This document shows, piece by piece, positions 1 through 6,619 of a DNA stretch of 8,625 nucleotides. The translations under genes and the position numbers were made by a program. Below the pieces are notes generated by a model. The model was not told the DNA's origin. It did not search any database and saw nothing but the letters and a program-made list of their open reading frames with translations. The DNA is taken from assembly GCA_003520025.1 (NCBI GenBank), contig DOVP01000259.1:1-8625 (forward strand), written 5' to 3'. This DNA comes from Phycisphaerales bacterium. Its GTDB lineage: Bacteria; Planctomycetota; Phycisphaerae; Phycisphaerales; SM1A02. Within the stretch, counting starts at the first letter, position 1; each line of letters begins with the position of its first letter.

Positions 1-332
1 AGGAACTGCGGCCACATCTGGCTCGATTTGATGACGGCCGTGACGAAGGTCGGCTCCTGCTCTCACACACTGGCCGTCCGATCGAACGCGTCGCCGTATG
101 GCAGATCATTCGCCGCTTGGCAGTGCGTGCCAGCCTCGATAACGTACACCCCCACATGCTCCGTCACAGCTTCGCCACACACATGCTCGCTGGCGGCGCC
201 GATCTGCGTGTCGTGCAAGAACTGCTTGGTCATGCCGATATCGCCACGACGCAGATCTACACGCATGTCGACCGATCCCGCCTGCGTGACGTTGTGCAGC
301 AGTGCCTACCGCGGAATCGCAAGTCTGCTTGA
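1..332 (+). CDS. xerD: XerD-type tyrosine recombinase, C-terminal part (5' end outside window)
   Basis: This is the catalytic C-terminal part of a tyrosine site-specific recombinase. Such enzymes act with a XerC partner at dif to resolve chromosome dimers. The reading frame begins at base 3 and gives 109 residues before the TGA at 330-332; the N-terminal DNA-binding half lies upstream of the window. Visible catalytic residues are the H-x-x-R box in [12 protein letters not shown] (His at 153, Arg at 162), the His of [11 protein letters not shown], and the nucleophilic Tyr in TQIYTHV (codon 258-260). The run [24 protein letters not shown] and the C-terminal tail resemble XerD a little more than XerC, but XerC or another Xer-like integrase cannot be excluded from this fragment. 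No att site or other phage gene is visible, so a housekeeping role is favoured. It ends 22 nt before the next gene, which is probably co-transcribed. Confidence 0.88.
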   Translation, partial: ELRPHLARFDDGRDEGRLLLSHTGRPIERVAVWQIIRRLAVRASLDNVHPHMLRHSFATHMLAGGADLRVVQELLGHADIATTQIYTHVDRSRLRDVVQQCLPRNRKSA

Positions 333-345
333 TTCGCTGGAGCGC

Positions 346-349
346 GGAG
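346..349 (+). promoter_or_regulatory. Shine-Dalgarno for the secreted helical protein
   Basis: GGAG sits 5 nt before the ATG at 355. It decides for this start over the much longer open frame beginning at 28 (which runs through xerD in another frame) and over the ATG at 364, which is 14 nt away. The start at 355 also places a signal peptide exactly at the N-terminus. Confidence 0.6.
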
Positions 350-354
350 ATACC

Positions 355-1533
355 ATGACGACCATGCGATATGTCACAGTGCTTGTACTCTTGTTTTTCG
401 GACTTGCTGCGACTTCGGCGGCGAGTGATGCCGAGGCGTTCAGGCAGGCGGGCATCGAGCCTGTTGTGGTCCCGGTGGACTTCCGCACCTTTATGGCAGA
501 TCTGCAACTTGGTCGCGACGAGATGGACGCCGCCGATCTGCTGCTTGATGACTACGCCACCGGAATGCGGCAGGTGCTGGCCGATCTGCGGGTGAAGCAG
601 GAGCGGGATCGTGAGCAGCTCGACGCGGCGCTCGACGGACGGATCCGCTTGAGTGCGGACGCGATCCGAGAACTCCGGCTGTCGCTTCGCATGGCGGTTC
701 GGGAGTCGTGGAAGGTTGCTGATGAGCGGCTGCAGGAGATGATCGAATGGGGCACACTACTTTCCACGGTCGACTCGGCAACACAATCCATCGCGGTTGG
801 GCGCCTGCACAGGCGTGTGTACTTGACCGGTCACGGTCGAGCAGGACTTGTCGATGTAGGCGAACTTGTTGCAGATGCCGAGGAACTGGAGGACATTGAC
901 GAGGCGACCTTGCGAGCGGCCCTTGCGACGTATGAGCAATCAATTTCGACGACTGCCCGGGACGACGCACTTGCAGTGCGGGAAGCCAAGATCACCGATG
1001 CCATTGCATCTCTCCAGCGGGATGCCGCGGCTCGCGCATCGCTACAGCGTGCATCAGCCGAGCGATGGCGGATTCGGATGGCTGTTCAAGACGCGGCCAT
1101 AGCCGCGATCACATCGCTGCTGAAGACGAACAACGACGAGGCGAGCAGAAAATGGATCGACCGGGTCAACGCAGCGTTCTTTCCGAGCGTGTGTAGTCCG
1201 CTCGATGCCATAATCGCGATGGATTGGATTGCGAAGAATGGAGATGCTGCGCAGACAGCCCAATCACAAGCGTGTATCACCGACTCCATGGAGCGACTCC
1301 GCACGCTTCGCAGTGAGGCTGTGGCCCTTCTTCGCGAAGGCCGCAAACTCGGTGTCGATCTTGACCACGATGCGGCATCGCTTGTGAGCGAAGCCATGGA
1401 TGTCCGCATGCGATACCTTCGTAACAGCGGCGAGCGTTCCGTTTTGGAGCGTGAGATGTATAACTGCGTCACACGGCTGCTCAGTGATGGCCAGAAGGCG
1501 GCGATTCGTCGCATTCTTGCGGTGGGTCACTGA
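355..1533 (+). CDS. Secreted helical/coiled-coil protein of unknown function
   Basis: This encodes a predicted exported protein of 392 residues with no family I can name. Residues 1-24 form a signal peptide: a short positive N-terminus, the hydrophobic core VTVLVLLFFGLAA, and a probable signal peptidase I site near TSAAS. No lipobox is present. The mature protein looks almost wholly alpha-helical, rich in Ala, Leu, Glu, Asp and Arg, with heptad-like stretches at about 50-135, 180-255 and 310-388. It has a short FFPSV segment at 275-279, three Cys (280, 307, 371), and a terminal helix LSDGQKAAIRRIL at 376-388. The C-terminal third shows the same order of motifs as the truncated protein at the other end of the window, so both may belong to one family of periplasmic helical proteins. 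The ATG at 355 was chosen for its GGAG ribosome site and the signal peptide. The gene lies 22 nt after xerD and its last 53 bp overlap the oppositely oriented dihydrouridine synthase gene. Confidence 0.8.
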   Translation: MTTMRYVTVLVLLFFGLAATSAASDAEAFRQAGIEPVVVPVDFRTFMADLQLGRDEMDAADLLLDDYATGMRQVLADLRVKQERDREQLDAALDGRIRLSADAIRELRLSLRMAVRESWKVADERLQEMIEWGTLLSTVDSATQSIAVGRLHRRVYLTGHGRAGLVDVGELVADAEELEDIDEATLRAALATYEQSISTTARDDALAVREAKITDAIASLQRDAAARASLQRASAERWRIRMAVQDAAIAAITSLLKTNNDEASRKWIDRVNAAFFPSVCSPLDAIIAMDWIAKNGDAAQTAQSQACITDSMERLRTLRSEAVALLREGRKLGVDLDHDAASLVSEAMDVRMRYLRNSGERSVLEREMYNCVTRLLSDGQKAAIRRILAVGH

Positions 1534-2644
1534 GGTAGCACGAGTCCAGGACCCGCTTCCAGTCGTCCGCCGACCCGACGGAGACGAACGCCTTGCGGAC
1601 CAGTTCGGCGTGCTGGTGATGCACCGAGAAGCGAATTCCAAATTTCCGCATCATGCGTGAACCACCCGTCTCGCCGTGGAGCGCTGTGCACAGCCGAAAG
1701 TGATCGACCAGTGTGTGACGCTGCTGCTCCAGCGTGGGCGGTGTCGGCTGCTCACCCCGCATCATCTGCTTTGCCTGCATGAAGATCCAGGGGTTACCGA
1801 TGCACCCTCTCGCCACGCTGACGGCATGTACACCGGTTTTCTGCATCATGGCGAAGATGTCGCCGACCTCGAAGATGTCGCCGCTTCCGAAGATGAGACG
1901 GTCCGGGTACTGCTGCACGAGTTTCGTGAGAAAGGGCCAGTGTGATGGGCCGATGTACTTCTGCTCGACCGTTCTGCAGTGCACCGTGGCCCAGAGAAAC
2001 CCGGATTCGTAAGCGCCATCGAAGATCCGATCGAAGTTGGCTTCCATTTCCGGAGAATCGTCCCAGCCCCGGCGAAGTTTGACGGTACAAGGGATCGTGT
2101 TTGGCACAGCATCTCGTACTGCGCGGAGCACCTCGATCGCTTCAATGGGTGCTGTTAGAAAGTGCCCGCCGCGTTTGCGGCGCTTGATCTTCTTGACCGG
2201 GCAGGCGAGATTCACATCGATGACGTCGTGCCCAAGTTCGACGAGCAACGCGGCAGCTTCGGCCATCTCGTCCGGGTCGGTGCCCATGACCTGTCCCGCG
2301 ACCGGATGATCTTCCATCCCAGCCAATCGGTTCTCTCCGGGATCGCCAAGATCACATTCCGCGCGGAGAATATCCGGATCTTCTCGGGTGCGGCCCTTGC
2401 CGCCGCTGATGAGTGTGCGATCAAGCAGTGCCTCGGTAACGCAGTATGGACATCCGTGCCGTCTGGCAATGAGCCGCATGGCGGCATCGGAGTAACCGGC
2501 GAGTCCGGCCTGAAAGAAGGGAGCATCAAAGCCTGGAACTGCTGCAGGAATGCGCGGATCGACCCTGGTCTCAGCGGCGAACTGCCTGATGCTCTCGTCG
2601 CAGGTTGTCCGGGGTCGTTTCGTCGATGGCGTGTGTGTGGACAT
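1481..2644 (-). CDS. dus: tRNA-dihydrouridine synthase (Dus family)
   Basis: This is an FMN-dependent enzyme that reduces uridine to dihydrouridine in tRNA, using NADPH, in the cytoplasm. The product is 387 residues from the ATG at 2644. The TIM-barrel Dus features appear in order: the N-terminal FMN strand FFQAGLAGYSDAAMR (43-57), tEA (70-72), VAGQVMG (115-121), the catalytic-Cys motif DVNLACPVKKIK (Cys148), VKLRRGW (188-194), VHCRT (221-225), FGSGDI (252-257) and the phosphate-binding VARGCIGNPWIF (277-288). The C-terminal part (about 300-370) fits the helical tRNA-binding domain. It is somewhat longer than common DusB proteins, with an extra N-terminal segment of about 40 residues. The usual 'APMAG' is 'AGLAG', and the loop after Cys148 is unusually basic. 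The frame stays open upstream to 2830, but that part would overlap the divergent lipoprotein and is not conserved-looking; only a weak GAAGAA precedes the chosen ATG. The Dus subgroup (A, B, C or other) is not settled. Confidence 0.9.
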   Translation of the reverse strand: MSTHTPSTKRPRTTCDESIRQFAAETRVDPRIPAAVPGFDAPFFQAGLAGYSDAAMRLIARRHGCPYCVTEALLDRTLISGGKGRTREDPDILRAECDLGDPGENRLAGMEDHPVAGQVMGTDPDEMAEAAALLVELGHDVIDVNLACPVKKIKRRKRGGHFLTAPIEAIEVLRAVRDAVPNTIPCTVKLRRGWDDSPEMEANFDRIFDGAYESGFLWATVHCRTVEQKYIGPSHWPFLTKLVQQYPDRLIFGSGDIFEVGDIFAMMQKTGVHAVSVARGCIGNPWIFMQAKQMMRGEQPTPPTLEQQRHTLVDHFRLCTALHGETGGSRMMRKFGIRFSVHHQHAELVRKAFVSVGSADDWKRVLDSCYLSDPPQECDESPPSGHH

Positions 2645-2676
2645 GGTTCTTCGGTCACCATGGTAGGATGGCTCCC
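2645..2676. promoter_or_regulatory. 32-nt divergent intergenic region between dus and lipoprotein gene
   Basis: The dus and lipoprotein genes start back to back with 32 nt between them. That is too short for two separate full promoters, so promoter elements must extend into the coding regions. The interval holds the perfect 8-bp palindrome ACCATGGT (2657-2664). It also holds AGGA (2665-2668), which serves as the ribosome site for the lipoprotein, 8 nt before its ATG. I see no convincing -10/-35 pair. Confidence 0.4.
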
Positions 2677-3078
2677 ATGCGATCGATCGTTCCAGTCGCG
2701 GTGTTGCTGCTCGCCTCGTGCAATCGTCCGGACTTTGACCCCTCCAAAGCCCATTCGCCCTACCCCTACGATCTCCATACCACAGAGACGCTGCCGGTCG
2801 AGGTATTCCGCGACGGCACCACGATTTCAATTGTCAACGCGACCGCACGCTCTTGGGATGCTCCGACCATCTGGATCAATCAGAGCTTCAGTGCCCCGCT
2901 TGCCCGGCTTGCCGCCGGGCAGACCGTGCAGATGAGCTTGTCGAGTTTCCGCGACAACATCGGCGAGACTTTTCCGGCGGGCGGTTTTCTGTCAACCCGT
3001 CGATCGATGCCGGTGCGATTGGTCGAGGTGCAGCCGGCTCCAGGCGAGCCCTTGGTCGGCTTCGTCGCCATTCGGTAA
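2677..3078 (+). CDS. Small predicted lipoprotein, unknown function
   Basis: This encodes a 133-residue protein that I do not recognise as a named family. The N-terminus is a type II signal peptide, MRSIVPVAVLLLASC, with lipobox LASC and the lipidated Cys at residue 15. Asn follows at +2, so an outer-membrane destination is possible. The mature part (about 119 residues) looks beta-rich: alternating hydrophobic strands such as TISIVNATA and PVRLVEVQ, a central WDAPTIWINQSFSAPLARLAAGQ, and FRDNIGETFPAGGFL. This would suit a small beta-sandwich envelope domain, but that is inference from pattern only. The start at 2677 is chosen for the AGGA 8 nt upstream and because it puts the signal sequence at the N-terminus; an in-frame ATG at 2668 has no room for a ribosome site, and the frame is open further up to 2605. 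The stop at 3076-3078 lies 4 nt from the convergent folA stop, with no terminator between. Confidence 0.78.
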   Translation: MRSIVPVAVLLLASCNRPDFDPSKAHSPYPYDLHTTETLPVEVFRDGTTISIVNATARSWDAPTIWINQSFSAPLARLAAGQTVQMSLSSFRDNIGETFPAGGFLSTRRSMPVRLVEVQPAPGEPLVGFVAIR

Positions 3079-3082
3079 GGAG

Positions 3083-3571
3083 TCAGGCCTCTGAAGCCGA
3101 CTTCTTTCGCCAAGTCTCAAACGACATGCCGGGTGAGTGCTTAACCGACTCCACACAGGTCCATTCATCCCCCAGTTCCGGAAACAAAGTGTCCCCATCC
3201 ACCGTGACGTGCACTCGCGTGAGTTCGACGCGATCCGCATTTGGCAAGAAGATTCGGTAGATCTCACCTCCACCGATCACCATGACGGTGTTCGCATCAC
3301 CCGACACGTCGAAGACGTCGTTCTCCGAGTGTGCGACGACAGCACCATCGGCTGCAAAGGAAGCATCACGGGTCATCACGATATTAGTCCGCCCCGGAAG
3401 TGGTCGACCAATCGAATCCCAAGTCCGCCTACCCATGACGATTGGGTAGCCCATGGTGAGTTTCTTGAATCGCTTGAGGTCATCCGGCAGATGCCACGGC
3501 ATGTCGCCGTCGCGGCCGATGACGCCGTTGTCCGAGACAGCGGCAACCAACACGATTTGAGGTCTGTCCAT
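3083..3571 (-). CDS. folA: Dihydrofolate reductase
   Basis: This enzyme reduces 7,8-dihydrofolate to tetrahydrofolate with NADPH, restoring the cofactor oxidised by thymidylate synthase. The product is 162 residues, close to the usual size of about 160. Visible family motifs are IVLVAAVSDNGVIGRDGDMPWHLPDDL at 6-32, with Asp31 at the place of E. coli Asp27, and the NADPH-binding VMGRRTWDSIGRPLPGR at 45-61. VMVIGGGEIYRIFLP (96-110) and LTRVHVTVDGDTLFP (117-131) follow. The ATG at 3571 is the start that places the conserved first strand at the N-terminus; the frame is open to 3721 but that part overlaps thyA in another frame. Only 4 nt (GTTG) separate the thyA stop from this ATG and there is no good ribosome site, so translation probably depends on re-initiation after thyA. 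It is the last gene of the - strand run. Confidence 0.96.
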   Translation of the reverse strand: MDRPQIVLVAAVSDNGVIGRDGDMPWHLPDDLKRFKKLTMGYPIVMGRRTWDSIGRPLPGRTNIVMTRDASFAADGAVVAHSENDVFDVSGDANTVMVIGGGEIYRIFLPNADRVELTRVHVTVDGDTLFPELGDEWTCVESVKHSPGMSFETWRKKSASEA

Positions 3572-3575
3572 CAAC

Positions 3576-4370
3576 TTACACTGCCACGGGGGCCGAGATT
3601 CGTGGATGTGGGTCGTAGTCGACGATGACGATGTCGTCGGCGGTGAAGGCGAACAGGTCGGTGATATCTGTGTTGAGTTGCAGTTTCGGGAGCGATCGTG
3701 TGTCCCGAGACAACTGCTCATCCACCTGATCTACATGATTGCTGTAGATATGCGCATCGCCGAAGGTGTGTACGAACTCGCCTGGGTGTAATCCCGTGAC
3801 CTGCGCCATCAGGTGTGTGAGCAGGGCATACGAAGCGATATTGAAGGGCACCCCGAGAAAGAGATCGGCACTCCGCTGATACAACTGACACGAGAGCCGT
3901 CCATCGGCAACGTAGAACTGAAAGATCGCGTGGCAAGGCGCGAGCGCCATGTGTTCGATCTCGCCGACATTCCAGGCGGAGACGATCAGGCGGCGACTGT
4001 CCGGGTTGTTGCGGATGCCATCGATGACTGCGGCGATCTGGTCATGTGTGCGGCCATCGGCGCCTTTCCAACTCCGCCACTGTGCTCCGTAGACGGGTCC
4101 AAGATCGCCGCGATCATCGGCCCACTCGTCCCAGATGGTTACATTCTGCTCGCGCAGCCACCCGACGTTCGTATCGCCGCGAAGAAACCACAACAGTTCC
4201 GCAATGATCGATCGCAGGTGCACTTTCTTGGTCGTGACCAGTGGGAAACCGTCGGTGAGGTCAAATCGCAGTTGCCGGCCGAAGACGCTCAGCGTGCCTG
4301 TGCCGGTTCGGTCGGCTCGCTTCGAGCCGCCATTGCGGACATCACGCAGAAGGTCGAGGTACTGACGCAT
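3576..4370 (-). CDS. thyA: Thymidylate synthase ThyA
   Basis: This folate-dependent enzyme methylates dUMP to dTMP, turning 5,10-methylene-tetrahydrofolate into dihydrofolate, and acts in the cytoplasm as a homodimer. The product is 264 residues, the same length as the E. coli enzyme, and can be lined up with it without shifts at the key positions. The nucleophile is Cys146 in [12 protein letters not shown]. The phosphate and dUMP ligands Arg21, Arg126/127, Arg166, Asp169, Asn177, His207 and Tyr209 are all present in [18 protein letters not shown] and HIYSNHVDQ. The C-terminus ends RISAPVAV, the closing tail of the family. The ATG at 4370 is 21 nt after the ABC gene and has no obvious Shine-Dalgarno. 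It is followed 4 nt later by folA, the classic thyA-folA pair in which FolA reduces the dihydrofolate made here. Nothing suggests the flavin-dependent ThyX type. Confidence 0.98.
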   Translation of the reverse strand: MRQYLDLLRDVRNGGSKRADRTGTGTLSVFGRQLRFDLTDGFPLVTTKKVHLRSIIAELLWFLRGDTNVGWLREQNVTIWDEWADDRGDLGPVYGAQWRSWKGADGRTHDQIAAVIDGIRNNPDSRRLIVSAWNVGEIEHMALAPCHAIFQFYVADGRLSCQLYQRSADLFLGVPFNIASYALLTHLMAQVTGLHPGEFVHTFGDAHIYSNHVDQVDEQLSRDTRSLPKLQLNTDITDLFAFTADDIVIVDYDPHPRISAPVAV

Positions 4371-4391
4371 TGCTGCTCAGGGTAGCGGCTT

Positions 4392-5156
4392 TCAGAAGGC
4401 GGCTGCAACGAGTTCGCGGGTGACGGCATGGGTGGGCGAGCCCAGTACCTGCCCGGCCGCGCCTTCCTCGATGATGCGGCCCGCATCCATGACGGCGATT
4501 CGGTCGCAGATGGCGCGGGCAACGCCCAGATCATGGGTGATAAAGAGCATCGCGAGGCCATGCCGCTCGCGGAGGCGGTGGAGCAGATTCAGGATCTTCG
4601 CCTGCACTGTGACGTCCAGCGATGAGGTTGGCTCGTCACATACCAGCAGCGACGGATTGCTGGCCAAGGCCCGGGCGATGCAGATGCGCTGCCGCTGGCC
4701 GCCGGAAAACTGGTGAGGCCAGCGATCGAAGGAATCGGCGTCCAGCCCGCATTGCTCCAGCAGTGCCCTCGCCTGCTTTGTCGCCTCTTCGGGGCTCGCC
4801 AGATCGTGCACGAGAATCGGCTCGGCCACGAGATCACCCGCTCGCATGCGTCCATTGAGCGAGCCGCCGGGGTCCTGAAAGACCATCTGCATGTGTCGGC
4901 GGAAGCGGCGGAGTTCGCCACCAGACAGCGAGGCGAGGTCCGTGCCGTTGACTTGGACGGTACCCGAATCCGGCATGAGCAGCCGCAGCGCCGCGCGGGC
5001 GCAGGTTGTCTTGCCGCAACCGGAACTGCCAACCAGCCCGAGTGTTTCGCCGGGCGCGATACTCAGGCTCACATCGTGGAGTACAGATCGAAGCCGGCCA
5101 GTGCGGGCCTCTGGCAGTTGGATACTCAGGTGGCTGATCTCAAGTGCCGCGGTCAC
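4392..5156 (-). CDS. ABC transporter ATP-binding protein, peptide/nickel (OppF/DppF/NikE) type
   Basis: This is a 254-residue nucleotide-binding subunit that would power an inner-membrane ABC importer. All ATPase motifs are intact: Walker A GSSGCGKTT (43-51), Q-loop Gln94 in VFQDP, signature FSGGQRQR (150-157), Walker B LLVCDE (170-175), D-loop SSLD (178-181) and switch His208 in ITHD. The QDPGGSLNGRM region and the ending SPTHAVTRELVAAA are typical of the peptide/nickel importer ATPases, where the end usually reads HPYT-R-x-L. The protein stops there, so it lacks the C-terminal extension of OppD/OppF-length proteins and is closer to NikE in size. It starts with GTG at 5156, overlapping the protease stop by 4 nt (GTGA), which implies coupled translation. 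No permease, binding protein or second ATPase lies in the window, so its substrate and partners are unknown. Confidence 0.93.
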   Translation of the reverse strand: MTAALEISHLSIQLPEARTGRLRSVLHDVSLSIAPGETLGLVGSSGCGKTTCARAALRLLMPDSGTVQVNGTDLASLSGGELRRFRRHMQMVFQDPGGSLNGRMRAGDLVAEPILVHDLASPEEATKQARALLEQCGLDADSFDRWPHQFSGGQRQRICIARALASNPSLLVCDEPTSSLDVTVQAKILNLLHRLRERHGLAMLFITHDLGVARAICDRIAVMDAGRIIEEGAAGQVLGSPTHAVTRELVAAAF

Positions 5157-6619
5157 CGGGGCCGACTTTCAGCCAGATCGGTCAGGGTCGCGGTAATCGT
5201 CAAGTGCTTGCCACCATCTTTGGTGGATCTCCACAACAACACTTCAATGGGTGTCCCCGGTGAGATGGCAGAGACGACTGCTCGCAACTGATCGACCGTG
5301 CGAATCTCCCTCGTGTCAATGTGAGTGATGAGATCGCCGCGAAGGATGCCAGCCTCCATCGCGCCACCGCCCGGTGTCACCGATGCGACGAGCACGCCGG
5401 TGGGGGGAGCACCGAGCGCGGCAAGCATGGCATGAATGGGGGCGGACATGGGCAATAGTTCAATTGCGCTGTCTTCCTGGAATTCCAAGAGATTCAGATT
5501 GCGTGGACGCAATGGATCGCCACGCCACGCATGTGACACTTCAAGTTTGATGGCGACACCCGAGCGAAGCAGCGAATGCAGGTCCAAGATATCCACGATC
5601 GATGCATCGTTGCACAGCCAGATGACATCGCCGCGTCGGAGGCCTGCAGCGTGGAGTGGTGAACCTTCGGTCACGCTTGCAACGAAGATTCCGCCATCGA
5701 TCAACCTGGCAGTAAGCATGCTGGCAATCGTGCGATCAGGATCGAGGGCTCGTACGCCGAGCAGGCCGCGGTGTATGTGACCCTCCTCGATCAGTTGTGG
5801 CACGATGGCCTCGATCTTCTCGATGGGAATGGCTAGTGCGACGCCAGTGAATCGGCCGTCGGACATCGGACTCGAGGCATCGTCTGCAATGGCCGTGCTC
5901 ATGCCGACAACATGCCCAAGGTGATTGGTGACCGGGCCACCGCTGCTGCCCGGATTGATGGGGGCGTCGATCTGGAGGTAGTTCTCGTAGATCGGCAATC
6001 CGGAGTGATTGAGACTGCCGGCGGCGCGTCCGAGCCCCGAGATGACACCGCCAGTGACGGAAAATCGAAAATCGAGCGGTGAACCGAATGCGAACACCAT
6101 GTCACCTTGCTGCGATCCAGGAGATGACGATCGCGTAGCAGACAGCGTTCGAGCTGCATCCATGGAGAGCACCGCGATGTCTGTCAGCGGATCGCCAGCG
6201 ACCAGCGTGGCAGTGCGAACCGAACCATCATGCAGTTGTACCTCGATGGAATTGGCTCCACGGACGACATGCCACGCCGTAATGACATGACCTTGTTCAT
6301 CCCAGATCCAACCACTTCCAGTAGCGCGACTGTCCACCCTGTTCCCTAGGTGCGGATTGGTTTGAATGCCCTCGATGTGGACGACCGACGGTTGTACGAA
6401 GGCGGCCAAATCTCGCTGGGCCCGACTGAGACTTGCCAGCACGGCCCCATCACCGTCCGGGGCGGCCAGCCGAAGGGCGGCGTTGCGAACCTCAACCTGC
6501 GTGTGCTGAAAGTCGAGTTCCCGCTGTCCCCACCGAACCACCACGATCACGATCAACGCGCTGATGAGTAGTAGCAGCGTAGGCAGCACGGTCCGGACAG
6601 GGTGGTGGTGTGCGCTCAC
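5153..6619 (-). CDS. Membrane-anchored HtrA/Deg-type serine protease with two PDZ domains
   Basis: This is a trypsin-fold periplasmic quality-control protease of the DegP/DegQ/DegS (HtrA) class, 488 residues from the chosen GTG. Residues about 11-28 (VLPTLLLLISALIVIVVV) form one hydrophobic segment, probably an uncleaved membrane anchor as in DegS. The protease domain spans about 65-285 with a complete triad: His117 in ITAWHVV, Asp147 in LTDIAVL, Ser226 in NPGSSGGPV. PDZ1 lies at about 280-365 (RGLLGVRAL to the GLRRGDVIW core) and PDZ2 at about 390-480 (GVLVASVTPGGGAMEAGILRGD). The frame continues up to an ATG at 6694, but that would reach 79 nt into panB. The GTG at 6619, overlapping the panB TGA as GTGA, gives a normal anchor near the N-terminus and mirrors the next junction. 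It lacks the long N-terminal signal and Q-linker of DegP, so DegS-like envelope sensing is possible but not shown. Confidence 0.92.
   Translation of the reverse strand: MSAHHHPVRTVLPTLLLLISALIVIVVVRWGQRELDFQHTQVEVRNAALRLAAPDGDGAVLASLSRAQRDLAAFVQPSVVHIEGIQTNPHLGNRVDSRATGSGWIWDEQGHVITAWHVVRGANSIEVQLHDGSVRTATLVAGDPLTDIAVLSMDAARTLSATRSSSPGSQQGDMVFAFGSPLDFRFSVTGGVISGLGRAAGSLNHSGLPIYENYLQIDAPINPGSSGGPVTNHLGHVVGMSTAIADDASSPMSDGRFTGVALAIPIEKIEAIVPQLIEEGHIHRGLLGVRALDPDRTIASMLTARLIDGGIFVASVTEGSPLHAAGLRRGDVIWLCNDASIVDILDLHSLLRSGVAIKLEVSHAWRGDPLRPRNLNLLEFQEDSAIELLPMSAPIHAMLAALGAPPTGVLVASVTPGGGAMEAGILRGDLITHIDTREIRTVDQLRAVVSAISPGTPIEVLLWRSTKDGGKHLTITATLTDLAESRPR

Noticed and set aside
1..332. Recombinase fragment considered as a phage or genomic-island integrase
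   Set aside because: The sequence is close to housekeeping XerD, its neighbours are not mobile genes, and no attachment-site repeat or tRNA is visible.
28..354. In-frame upstream extension of the secreted protein's reading frame, overlapping xerD
   Set aside because: It reads through the recombinase gene in another frame, has no signal or recognisable sequence, and the ATG at 355 has both a ribosome site and a signal peptide.
2645..2830. Extension of the dihydrouridine synthase by 62 residues
   Set aside because: It would lie antisense over the lipoprotein start, has a composition unlike the rest of the protein, and is beyond the normal Dus N-terminus.
2162..2935. Long + strand open frame antisense to the dihydrouridine synthase
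   Set aside because: It is opposite a well-supported gene and runs over the divergent start region into the lipoprotein in another frame. Its sequence has no recognisable domain and looks like a shadow of codon bias.
3813..4385. Long + strand open frame antisense to thyA
   Set aside because: It mirrors thyA exactly where that gene is strongly conserved, with no ribosome site or protein family likeness.
4713..5291. Long + strand open frame antisense to the ABC ATPase and protease end
   Set aside because: It crosses the junction of two confident genes and has no domain features.
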